A stretch of 13,379 bases of DNA from Bacteroidales bacterium (GTDB lineage: Bacteria; Bacteroidota; Bacteroidia; Bacteroidales; UBA932). A model generated the notes under the pieces. That model was not told the DNA's origin and ran no database searches. It worked only from the letters and a program-made list of their open reading frames with translations. Below, piece after piece: positions 1 to 6,528 of the stretch; position 1 is the stretch's first letter, and every line of letters starts with the position of its first letter. The translations under genes were made by a program, and so were the position numbers. The stretch spans positions 1-13,379 of the forward strand of contig JAFVDC010000081.1 in assembly GCA_017478685.1 (NCBI GenBank), in the 5' to 3' direction.

Positions 1-245
1 AGAAGGCTTTCTGCACCCTTGCCTCGGAAGACCTCCGGCGCATTTTCATGGTCCAGAAGGCCCCGTCCCTCGCCACCCTTCCCACCGGGGAGGAGGCTTG
101 GTTCCAGAGGATGGCGGGCAGCCTTGCCCCCACCTTCCCCAGAAAGGCCAATGACGCCCTGCAGCGCGCCCTTACCCTTCTGGAGCGCAACGTAAACCAG
201 AAAATCCTGTTCACAGATTTAGTGAGCAAACTATATACGCTATGA
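1..245 (+). CDS. holB: DNA polymerase III subunit delta' (HolB), C-terminal end, partial
   Basis: This is the last 80 or so codons of a gene whose 5' part lies before the window; the reading frame is open from base 3 and the TGA stop is at 243-245. The visible piece ends in ERNVNQKILFTDLVSKLYTL. This resembles the C-terminal helix of Bacteroidota delta' subunits, the clamp-loader AAA+ protein that helps load the beta clamp on DNA. The ATP-binding and zinc regions would lie upstream and cannot be seen. An internal ATG at 48 is not the true start, because the frame is open before it. The stop overlaps the ricT start (ATGA), and holB followed by a RicT/PSP1 gene is, from family knowledge, a common Bacteroidota arrangement. 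That context supports the call as much as the short sequence does. Confidence 0.75.
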   Translation, partial: KAFCTLASEDLRRIFMVQKAPSLATLPTGEEAWFQRMAGSLAPTFPRKANDALQRALTLLERNVNQKILFTDLVSKLYTL

Positions 246-1381
246 CCGATTATTCCAACGAAACTATCCAGTTCGACTGCTTCCGCGGCTGTACCATAGT
301 GACAGACGAGGAAACGGGCGAAAAAGATATACGCTACCGCCAGGGATGCTGCAAGCTTGAGGTTTACGACACCCTAAAGGGCATCGCCCAGGAGCAGTGG
401 GACGGCTACTTTGAGGTTAGGTTCAAAAACACCCGCAAGGGTATCTACGTAAATGCATCCGGCCAAAGCATCAAGACCGGAGACCTTGTCGTGGTGGAGG
501 CCGCAACGGGCCACGACCTTGGAATCGTTACCCTTGAAGGCCCCGTTGTGGCCCGCCAGATGAAGTGCAAGGGCGTGAATCCGGAAACGCAGGAGCTGAA
601 GAAGATTTACCGCAAGGCCCGTCCGTTTGACATCCAGCGCTGGCAGGAGGCAATTGCCCGCGAGGAAGAGACCATGATCCGCGCCCGCGTCCTTGCCGCA
701 AACCTGGGCCTTGAGATGAAGATAGGTGACGTAGAGTTCCAGGGAGACGGCACCAAGGCAATTTTTTATTACATTGCCGATGGCCGCGTGGACTTCCACC
801 AGCTTATCAAGGACTTTGCCGAAGAGTTCCATATCCGCGTGGAAATGAAGCAGATAGGTGCTCGCCAGGAGGCCGGTCTCATTGGAGGCCTTGGCGTTTG
901 CGGCCGGGAACTTTGCTGCGCCAACTACATCACTGAGTTCAAGTCCATCACTACTGCCGCCGCCCGCGTCCAGGACCTTTCCCTGAACCCCCAGAAGTTT
1001 GCTGGCCAGTGCGGAAAGCTCAAGTGCTGTCTCAACTACGAGGTCGCGGCCTACACGGATGCCCGCTCCCGTCTTCCCCGCGTAAACGAGCCCCTGGAGC
1101 TCCAGGACGGCCAGGCTTTCCTTGTGAAGACGGATATCCTTGCAGGCATGCTGTACTTCTCCTATGAGAAGGGTTCGCTCGCAAAGGTGTATGGGCTTTC
1201 GGCCGATGAAGTGAGGGAAATCCAGGCCATGAACCGCCGCGGTGAGCGTCCTGCAACCCTGCAGGAAGAGCCGGATGCCGCTCCGGAGTTTGTGTCGGCA
1301 GTTGGTGACGATGCCATCAACAGGTTCGACCCCGAAAAGAAACGCAAGAAACGTCGCAAGAACAAGAAACGCCAGTCGTAA
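242..1381 (+). CDS. ricT: RicT-like PSP1-domain iron-sulfur regulatory protein
   Basis: 379-residue cytoplasmic protein of the PSP1/RicT family (YaaT in Bacillus). In Bacillus, RicT works with RicA and RicF in an iron-sulfur complex that affects RNA processing; its role in Bacteroidota is not settled. The PSP1 C-terminal core lies at roughly residues 100-280. It contains the paired cysteine signatures GVCGRELCC (C220, C225, C226) and GQCGKLKCC (C257, C262, C263), which are candidate Fe-S or metal ligands. An N-terminal section adds C13, C17 and the pair C36-C37 (GCCKLEVYD), typical of the Bacteroidota branch. The last 20 or so residues are strongly basic (KKRKKRRKNKKRQS), which suggests nucleic-acid or ribosome contact; that is inference. 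The start overlaps the holB stop by 4 bases and the TAA stop overlaps the trmB ATG by one base, so translational coupling is likely. No RicA or RicF is seen in the window. Confidence 0.88.
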   Translation: MTDYSNETIQFDCFRGCTIVTDEETGEKDIRYRQGCCKLEVYDTLKGIAQEQWDGYFEVRFKNTRKGIYVNASGQSIKTGDLVVVEAATGHDLGIVTLEGPVVARQMKCKGVNPETQELKKIYRKARPFDIQRWQEAIAREEETMIRARVLAANLGLEMKIGDVEFQGDGTKAIFYYIADGRVDFHQLIKDFAEEFHIRVEMKQIGARQEAGLIGGLGVCGRELCCANYITEFKSITTAAARVQDLSLNPQKFAGQCGKLKCCLNYEVAAYTDARSRLPRVNEPLELQDGQAFLVKTDILAGMLYFSYEKGSLAKVYGLSADEVREIQAMNRRGERPATLQEEPDAAPEFVSAVGDDAINRFDPEKKRKKRRKNKKRQS

Positions 1382-2256
1382 TGGGTCACGGAAAACTGAA
1401 AAAATTTGCCGAAAATACCACTTTCCGCTGTCTTTTGCAGCCGGACGCTTCTTCCGTGCTTGCCCCTAAGGCTCCCGGGAGCAAGGCTCTTGTGCTGAGG
1501 GACCATCCCATCAAGGGCAACTGGGGAAGGGATATGTTCGGCAATGACAATCCCATTGTGCTGGAACTTGGCTGCGGCAAGGGGGACTACACCATCGCCC
1601 TGGCAAGGCGCCATCCTGAAATCAATTACATAGGCGTGGACATAAAGGGCGCAAGGCTTTGGTCCGGCGCTAAGGAGGCAACTCTCTCGGCGATGCCAAA
1701 TGTTGCTTTTCTCCGCACCCGCATAGAGTTTATCGGGGCGTTTTTCGGCCCCTCTGAGGTGTCTGAAATCTGGCTTACTTTCTCCGACCCCCAGCTCCGC
1801 GGCTCGGAGAATTCCCGCCTCAGTTCACCGCTTTTCCTTGACCGCTACCGCGGTTTCCTCCGCCCCGGCGGAATAGTCCACCTCAAGACGGATTCCCGCT
1901 ACCTGTATGAATATACCAGTGCAGTCTGCAAAGTAAATGGTCTTCATGTACTTGCTTCTGGTACAGATGTTTACGGAGAGGGGGTACATGTCCCCGAACC
2001 GTCGGCTTCGCCGACCCCTCCCACTGGCCATGGGTTCGGAGACATGTACCCTCTCTCCGTAGAGGAAGTAACATCGGTACAGACATTTTACGAGAAAATG
2101 TTTCTGGATATGGGGCTGCCCATAACTTATCTGGCGTTCAGGATAGACCATGAGGGGGCGTATGAGTATCCCGGGGAGGCTTTTGACCATGAGTACTGGC
2201 TGGAGAAGGAGGGCCCCAGGAGGAGTTTTTCGCATCAACCAAACAAGAAACAATAA
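1381..2256 (+). CDS. trmB: tRNA (guanine-N7)-methyltransferase TrmB carrying an in-frame palindromic insertion
   Basis: Cytoplasmic SAM-dependent enzyme that forms m7G46 in tRNA variable loops. Residues 61-68 are the SAM-binding motif LELGCGKG, followed by GVDIKGARLW. F134-S-D136-P-Q is the Bacteroidota form of the FPDP catalytic/tRNA-contact motif, and K169-T-D-S172 is the conserved KTDS. The C-terminal TFYEKMFLDMGLPITYLAFR matches the usual family end. At 291 residues it is longer than the roughly 210-255 I expect. The excess is largely residues 198-227, between the conserved 'DVY' and 'VQTFYE', and this is encoded exactly by a 90-bp imperfect palindrome. Catalytic motifs are upstream of the insert and look intact, so the enzyme may still work with an exposed extra loop (inference). 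TAATG overlap with ricT; 7 bases separate it from the MerR gene. A frame-disrupted pseudogene is ruled out because the conserved C-terminus remains in frame. Confidence 0.92.
   Translation: MGHGKLKKFAENTTFRCLLQPDASSVLAPKAPGSKALVLRDHPIKGNWGRDMFGNDNPIVLELGCGKGDYTIALARRHPEINYIGVDIKGARLWSGAKEATLSAMPNVAFLRTRIEFIGAFFGPSEVSEIWLTFSDPQLRGSENSRLSSPLFLDRYRGFLRPGGIVHLKTDSRYLYEYTSAVCKVNGLHVLASGTDVYGEGVHVPEPSASPTPPTGHGFGDMYPLSVEEVTSVQTFYEKMFLDMGLPITYLAFRIDHEGAYEYPGEAFDHEYWLEKEGPRRSFSHQPNKKQ
1960..2083. repeat. Outer inverted arms and 8-bp direct repeat bordering the palindromic element
   Basis: Outside the main arms there is a second inverted pair, GTACAGATGTT (1961-1971) and AACATCGGTAC (2070-2080), matching at 10 of 11 positions. 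The left copy abuts the main arm and the right copy is separated from it by 8 bases (GAGGAAGT). The span 1961-2080 is 120 bp, also a multiple of three. Overlapping these, GGTACAGA occurs as a perfect direct repeat at 1960-1967 and 2076-2083, and a looser TTTACG follows both copies. The direct repeat could be a target-site duplication, or a by-product of the inverted arms. Protein similarity suggests residues from E228 onward (base 2062) are native TrmB, which favours the 90-bp unit as the mobile part. Confidence 0.5.
1972..2061 (+). repeat. 90-bp in-frame palindromic element inside trmB
   Basis: The left arm 1972-2000 (begins TACGGAGAGGGGGTACATG) and right arm 2033-2061 are reverse complements at 27 of 29 positions. 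One of the two mismatches would be a G-U wobble in RNA. The 32-base centre contains a second perfect hairpin, GTCGGC-TTC-GCCGAC, at 2001-2015. The element starts and ends on trmB codon boundaries and is 30 codons long (Y198 to V227). Neither strand contains a stop trinucleotide anywhere inside it. Read in the opposite orientation in the mirrored codon phase, it would also begin YGE-x-VHV-x-EP and end FGDMYPLSV. This is the signature expected of a protein-embedded repeat such as Rickettsia palindromic elements. Copies elsewhere in the genome cannot be checked from this window; I saw none in the rest of it. Confidence 0.8.
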
Positions 2257-2263
2257 GAGCTTT

Positions 2264-2581
2264 ATGGCAAAACTTTTGTACACAATGGGAGAAGTGGCGC
2301 AGATGCTGGGGGAGGCACCTTCGGCAGTGCGCTACTGGAGCAACTACTTTGAGAAGTACGTAAAGCCGCAGCGAAACGCCAAGGGAAACCGGCTGTTCCA
2401 CGAGGACGACATTGAAACCCTGAAGCAGATTCAGTTCCTTGTGAAAAAGCAGGGGCTTACCTTGGAGGGCGTGGCCCAGAAGTTCAGGGAAGACCGCCGG
2501 AGCGTGGAAAGCCGCGTGAAGGCGCTTTCCAGCCTTAAAGCCATCCGTGAACAGCTTGTAGCCGTAAGAAACGCATTATGA
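2264..2581 (+). CDS. Short MerR-family transcriptional regulator
   Basis: 105-residue DNA-binding protein with an N-terminal MerR winged helix-turn-helix. YTMGEVAQMLGEAPSAVRYW forms the helix-turn-helix, N-R-L-F-H-E-D-D-I the wing, and L-K-Q-I-Q-F-L-V-K-K-Q-G-L-T-L-E-G-V the following helix. The remaining 35 or so residues are a basic helix that could dimerise. There is no effector or metal-binding domain and no cysteine, so it is not a mercury or SoxR-type sensor; the target and signal are unknown. The frame is open further upstream, but the start at 2264 is chosen because it begins MAKLLYTMGEVAQ, as family members do, and falls just after the trmB stop (2254-2256). The region before it (AATAAGAGCTTT) has at most a weak ribosome-binding site. 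The TGA stop overlaps the ATG of the Nif3-like gene. Similar short MerR genes next to trmB and nif3-like genes are familiar in Bacteroidota. Confidence 0.85.
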   Translation: MAKLLYTMGEVAQMLGEAPSAVRYWSNYFEKYVKPQRNAKGNRLFHEDDIETLKQIQFLVKKQGLTLEGVAQKFREDRRSVESRVKALSSLKAIREQLVAVRNAL

Positions 2582-3366
2582 AAGTAAGGGACATAGTAGG
2601 TGCCATAGAGGATTTCGCTCCCCGCTGCGTGCAGGAGGGCTGGGACAACAGCGGCCTTATCATCGGGAGCCCTGAAGACGATGTCGAGGGTGTCCTGGTG
2701 GGCTTCGACTGCACCGTGGAACTCATTGCCGAGGCTATTGAAAGGGGCTGCAACATGGTTGTGACGCACCATCCCCTCATCTTCCACGGCATTAAGCATA
2801 TTGGCCCGGAGGATCCCGTGGGGGCTGCGGTAATGGCAGCCGTGAAGGGTGGCGTGGCCGTGTATGCCGCCCATACTTCGGCCGATAAAGTGCCGGAGGG
2901 CGTAAGTTGGGCGATGGCCCGGAAACTTGGCCTTGAAGGCATAGAGATTCTGGAAAAGGGCGCGGACGGAAACGGGCTTGGATGCATTGGCGCTTTCCCC
3001 CGTCCCATGACCGGAAAAGAGGCCCTGAAGTATGTAGGGGAGGCATTCGGCCTTAAACTCATAAGAAGTTCCAAGCCTATTGAGGGGCCCATCCGGAGGG
3101 TGGCGGTGCTTGGCGGAAGCGGAGGAGGGGAGATTTCCCTTGCCGAAAAAGCCGGTGCGCAGCTTTACATCACGGCGGATATCTCCTATCACAATTTCTT
3201 TACTTCGGAGGGATTTATGGTCATGGATATCGGCCATTTTGAGAGCGAAGTTGACATTGTGGACATTTTGCTTACGCAAATACGGAAAAAATTTCCTACC
3301 TTTGCAAGCTATTCATCCGGCATGCTGGACAGGAGCAATCCCGTCCACTATTTTGTGGTGACATAA
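2578..3366 (+). CDS. Nif3-like dinuclear metal centre protein (YbgI/YqfO family)
   Basis: 262-residue member of the Nif3/YbgI family, toroidal hexamers with a two-metal site per subunit. It has the short form without the PII-like middle domain found in many Firmicutes homologues. Motifs in order: W22-D-N-S-G-L-I-I-G; T63-H64-H65-P-L, with two histidine ligands; A-H99-T-S-A-D103, the equivalent of the HTxxD ligand motif; and near the end D-I-G-H220-F-E-S-E224, supplying the last His and Glu. All five expected metal ligands are therefore present. The family has been linked to GTP cyclohydrolase I type 2 annotations and to cell-envelope or stress phenotypes, but its reaction is unproven and I assign none. 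The start overlaps the merR stop (ATGA). An 18-base gap separates it from the zinc-ribbon gene, its usual neighbour in Bacteroidota. Confidence 0.9.
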   Translation: MKVRDIVGAIEDFAPRCVQEGWDNSGLIIGSPEDDVEGVLVGFDCTVELIAEAIERGCNMVVTHHPLIFHGIKHIGPEDPVGAAVMAAVKGGVAVYAAHTSADKVPEGVSWAMARKLGLEGIEILEKGADGNGLGCIGAFPRPMTGKEALKYVGEAFGLKLIRSSKPIEGPIRRVAVLGGSGGGEISLAEKAGAQLYITADISYHNFFTSEGFMVMDIGHFESEVDIVDILLTQIRKKFPTFASYSSGMLDRSNPVHYFVVT

Positions 3367-3384
3367 TAAATCGATTTATAACAT

Positions 3385-4209
3385 ATGGCAACAAAGAAAA
3401 CAACCGCAGCTCAGAAAGCCCAGGCCCCCATTGACAACAGGGAAACCTTCGTTTCGCTTCAGAAGTCGTTCGCAGACTCTGATATGAGCGTGGAGGAAAA
3501 ACTGAGGACCCTCTACCAGCTTCAGGCTGCAGATTCAGAGATTGACAAGATAATCCAGCTCCGTGGCGCCCTTCCCGCAGAGGTAGAGGCCCTGGAAGGT
3601 GAAATTTCGGCCCTCAAGGAGCGCAGCGCTTCCATCGCCGCCGTGGTGGACCAGCTTAATCGCAACATCGCAGATGCCAAGCTCTCAATCGCTGAACACG
3701 AGAACATTATCCAGAAGTACCAGCACCAGCTTGAGACCATCACCAACTCCCGCGAGTACGACTCCCTGAACAAGGAAATCGAAAACCAGGATCTCCTCCG
3801 TCAGATTGATGAAAAGACCATCAACGACACCCGCTATGAGATTGGTGAGAAGAAGGCCGAACTCGACGACATCAAGGACCGCCTCACCATCCGTGAGGAA
3901 GACCTTGCCGCCAAGAAGGCCGAACTCGAGACAATTGTAGAGGAAACCGCTAAGGAAGAGGCCGTTCTCCGTGAACGCCGTGAAGAGTGCGCCGCCAAGA
4001 TCGATGCCCGCACCATGAGCGCCTACGAGCGCATACGCGCCAGCGTCCACAACCACCTTGCTGTTGTGGGCATCTACAACGGAGACTCCTGTGGTGGCTG
4101 CTTCAACACCATCACTCCCCAGCGCCGCGTGGAGATTGCCTCCAACCGCAAGCTCATCATCTGCGAGCACTGCGGCCGCATCATCATCAACCCGGATTTC
4201 GAAAACTAG
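3385..4209 (+). CDS. Coiled-coil protein with C-terminal C4 zinc ribbon (DUF164/zf-RING_7 family)
   Basis: 274-residue cytoplasmic protein. After a Lys/Ala/Thr-rich N-terminal tail, residues about 35-205 are a long charged heptad-like coiled coil (repeated E/K/L patterns, for example the stretch following LPAEVEALEGEIS). Residues 236-263 form a zinc ribbon with C236-G-G-C239 and C260-E-H-C263, spaced as in the family. The fold is that of FlgZ/HP0958-like proteins, for which RNA or protein binding has been described in other bacteria. In Bacteroidota the function is unknown, and the constant pairing with a Nif3-like gene, seen here too, is the best clue. No signal peptide or membrane segment is present. 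The stop is 7 bases before the dnaB start. The call is to family only; a specific role would be a guess. Confidence 0.85.
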   Translation: MATKKTTAAQKAQAPIDNRETFVSLQKSFADSDMSVEEKLRTLYQLQAADSEIDKIIQLRGALPAEVEALEGEISALKERSASIAAVVDQLNRNIADAKLSIAEHENIIQKYQHQLETITNSREYDSLNKEIENQDLLRQIDEKTINDTRYEIGEKKAELDDIKDRLTIREEDLAAKKAELETIVEETAKEEAVLRERREECAAKIDARTMSAYERIRASVHNHLAVVGIYNGDSCGGCFNTITPQRRVEIASNRKLIICEHCGRIIINPDFEN

Positions 4210-4216
4210 GTAGTCT

Positions 4217-5707
4217 ATGGCGGGCAAGGCACGCAAAGCCGGAGGCTCCGAGCCCCTGAACCTTGAGGCCCTGATGGGGAACAGACCCCCTCAGGCCCTT
4301 GATGTTGAGGAGGCCGTGCTTGGTGCAATGCTGGTAGAGCCGGCAACCATCGACGAGTCCATGGAAGAGCTCAGCGCAAGCTGCTTCTATGATCCACGTC
4401 ACCGCAAGATCTTCGAGGCCATGAGCGCGTTGGTCAACAACCACGCAAGCATTGACATAGTCACGGTAAGCGAAAAACTCCGTTCAAGTGGAGACCTTGA
4501 GGAGATTGGCGGCCCCGTGGAACTTGCGCGCCTGTCCCAGAATATAGGTGCCGCAGCCCACATAGAATACTACATCAAGATCCTCAAGCAAAAGACCATC
4601 CAAAGGGACCTCATAACGGCCTCCTACGATATCCTGAAGCAGTCTTTCGACGAGTCGACAAATGTTGACGACCTCATAGACAACGCCCAGACCAAGGTCT
4701 TTGCCGCCATCCAGAACAATGTCAAGCGAGACGTCCAGGACATCGGCTCCATCATAAATTCCGTTCTGGACAACCTCCAGGAGCTACAGAATACAACCGG
4801 GCTTTCCGGCGTGCCTTCCGGATATCCTTCCATAGACCGCATCACGCAGGGCTGGCAGAAGAGTGACCTTATCATCCTTGCCGCCCGTCCGTCTGTGGGT
4901 AAAACCGCATTCGCCCTCAACATTGCCCGCAACGCCGCCGTAGACGCCAACATGCCCGTGGCGGTGTTCTCCCTGGAAATGAGCGCAGACCAGCTTGGTA
5001 AGCGCCTCATCACCACTGAGTCCGGGCTTTCCGGAGAAAAGATCAAGGGTGGCGTGAAACTGGAGAGTTTTGAATGGATCCAGCTTGAAGACACCCTCAA
5101 GCGTCTTGCGAAGGCACCTCTATATATAGACGACACTCCCGGCATTCCCATCATGGAATTCCGCACCAAGGCAAAGCGTCTTGTAAAGAGTAAGGGCGTG
5201 AGGCTCATTGTGGTGGACTACCTCCAGCTAATGCAGGGCCCCGTGGAACTCAGGGGACTCCGCGAACAAGAGGTGGCGGCCATCTCCCGTACCCTCAAGG
5301 CCACGGCCAAGGAACTCAACATCCCCATCATAGCCCTTTCCCAGCTGTCCCGTAACGCGGTGCAGCGTACGGGCGGCATGGGCAAGCCCCAGCTCTCGGA
5401 CCTCCGTGAGTCCGGCTCAATCGAGCAGGATGCCGACATGGTCATATTCATCCACCGCCCGGATTTCGTGGGCATGAGCGAGAACCCCGAAGACAAGGAG
5501 AAAGCCATCATCGTGATAGCCAAGCACCGTAACGGCGAGGTCTGCGACATAGAGATGAAGTACAAGGCCGGCCAGGTGAAGTTTGTGGAACCGGACCAAA
5601 GCCTGGACGTATATGCCCAGAGAGGCCCTGTTGCCAGTGCCGCCAACGACCCCACTCCCCAGGACGGCGGTTCCTACCAGGATTTTGACAACTCCACTGC
5701 CTTCTGA
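4217..5707 (+). CDS. dnaB: Replicative DNA helicase DnaB
   Basis: 496-residue hexameric 5'-3' helicase that unwinds DNA at the replication fork and interacts with primase. The N-terminal DnaB domain (about residues 25-130) begins PPQALDVEEAVLGAMLVEP, and a linker follows to about residue 180. The RecA-like core has Walker A A-R-P-S-V-G-K229-T230, the E-containing FSLEMSADQL motif, Walker B I-V-V-D334-Y-L-Q, the I-I-A-L-S-Q-L-S-R motif, and L-R-E-S-G-S-I-E-Q-D-A-D followed by the KHRNGE arginine-finger region. Length and motifs are complete and there is no intein. The last 30 residues are an acidic, polar tail. The TGA stop shares its final A with the next ATG (TGATG). Phage-type homologues are unlikely given the housekeeping neighbours and matching base composition. 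Confidence 0.97.
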   Translation: MAGKARKAGGSEPLNLEALMGNRPPQALDVEEAVLGAMLVEPATIDESMEELSASCFYDPRHRKIFEAMSALVNNHASIDIVTVSEKLRSSGDLEEIGGPVELARLSQNIGAAAHIEYYIKILKQKTIQRDLITASYDILKQSFDESTNVDDLIDNAQTKVFAAIQNNVKRDVQDIGSIINSVLDNLQELQNTTGLSGVPSGYPSIDRITQGWQKSDLIILAARPSVGKTAFALNIARNAAVDANMPVAVFSLEMSADQLGKRLITTESGLSGEKIKGGVKLESFEWIQLEDTLKRLAKAPLYIDDTPGIPIMEFRTKAKRLVKSKGVRLIVVDYLQLMQGPVELRGLREQEVAAISRTLKATAKELNIPIIALSQLSRNAVQRTGGMGKPQLSDLRESGSIEQDADMVIFIHRPDFVGMSENPEDKEKAIIVIAKHRNGEVCDIEMKYKAGQVKFVEPDQSLDVYAQRGPVASAANDPTPQDGGSYQDFDNSTAF

Positions 5708-6528
5708 TGACTAGACTCCTTCTCACTCTTTTCCTTATCCTTTCGGCCGCTTTCGGCCTTGAGGCTCAGAACAGCTGCTTCCCCTTAAGCGGAGACATTC
5801 CGTTCAAGGCGGGGGAGAAGATAAAGATGGGCATGTACTACAAGTGGGGGGCCGTAAACACGGAGGTGGCCACCGGAGAGCTGTCGCTTACGGAATCGGC
5901 CCTTAACGGAAAGTCCGTATACAAAACCTCCCTCACCGCCGAAACCGCTCCTTTTTTCAGCGTCTTCTACGACATGCACGAGCACTTTGACACGTGGTTT
6001 GAAAAAGACGCCGTGAAGCCGCTCAAGTACTACCGCAACACCAAGCAGGGAGACTACCGCGCCTTCAACAATTACATATATGACTGGTCCCGCAGGGTTA
6101 TCCATGCCGATATCAACTATGGTGGCAGGGGGCAGCAGGTTCTGGATATTCCCATCCACGACTGCGTCTGTGACATCACTTCCATCCTCTACCTTATCCG
6201 CACCATGGACTTTGAGGCGGTTAAGGAAGGGCAGAAGATCCCCATCAGTTTTGCCATCGACGACACCGTCTTTGACATCCTCCTCACTTACCGCGGCCGT
6301 GAAACCGTGAAGGTTAAACGCATGGGAAAGGTGAGGTGTCAGAAATTTGCCTGCTCGGTGGTGTCCGGCGCCCTGTTTGACGGCAAGACAGACATGTTAA
6401 TCTGGTTCTCCGACGATAGCAACCACCTTCCCGTGGGCTTCATGGCCCCTCTCAAGATAGGGTCGGCCCAGGGGTGGCTCAAGCAGGCCCAGGACCTTAA
6501 ATATCCCTTTGACGCACGCGAAAAATGA
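5707..6528 (+). CDS. Secreted DUF3108-domain protein
   Basis: 273-residue protein with a clear Sec signal peptide (MTRLLLTLFLILSAAFGLEA, cleavage probably near residue 20), so it acts in the periplasm or envelope. The mature part matches DUF3108 as I know it: an early FKAGEKIKMGMYYKWGAVN, a central F-Y-D-M-H-E-H-F-D-T-W-F, then K-P-L-K-Y-Y-R-N-T-K-Q-G-D-Y, and late beta-rich segments ending in W-F-S-D-D-S-N-H-L-P-V. The fold is a lipocalin-like beta sheet; no enzymatic role is established and I see no catalytic motif. It is not a lipoprotein, as there is no lipobox. Both ends overlap neighbouring genes (TGATG with dnaB, ATGA with the RseC-like gene), so it is probably co-translated with them. 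A link to Rnf is suggested only by position. Confidence 0.8.
   Translation: MTRLLLTLFLILSAAFGLEAQNSCFPLSGDIPFKAGEKIKMGMYYKWGAVNTEVATGELSLTESALNGKSVYKTSLTAETAPFFSVFYDMHEHFDTWFEKDAVKPLKYYRNTKQGDYRAFNNYIYDWSRRVIHADINYGGRGQQVLDIPIHDCVCDITSILYLIRTMDFEAVKEGQKIPISFAIDDTVFDILLTYRGRETVKVKRMGKVRCQKFACSVVSGALFDGKTDMLIWFSDDSNHLPVGFMAPLKIGSAQGWLKQAQDLKYPFDAREK

Noticed and set aside
374..832. Minus-strand open frame of 152 codons inside ricT and similar long antisense frames in dnaB, the zinc-ribbon gene and rnf genes
   Set aside because: They are antisense shadows of strongly recognised plus-strand genes. They arise from GC-biased codon use and show no family resemblance or independent start signals.
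2001..2015. GTCGGC-TTC-GCCGAC hairpin as an intrinsic terminator
   Set aside because: There is no T-run after it, it lies inside a coding sequence, and it is nested within the longer palindrome.
1381..2256. trmB as a pseudogene disrupted by an insertion
   Set aside because: The insert keeps the reading frame, all catalytic motifs and the conserved C-terminal segment are intact, and the gene overlaps its upstream neighbour normally.
1825..2283. Minus-strand open frame of 152 codons across the end of trmB
   Set aside because: It overlaps a clear trmB on the other strand. It looks open largely because the stop-free palindrome reads similarly on both strands (YGERVHVSEP...FGDMYPLSV); the rest has no recognisable domain.
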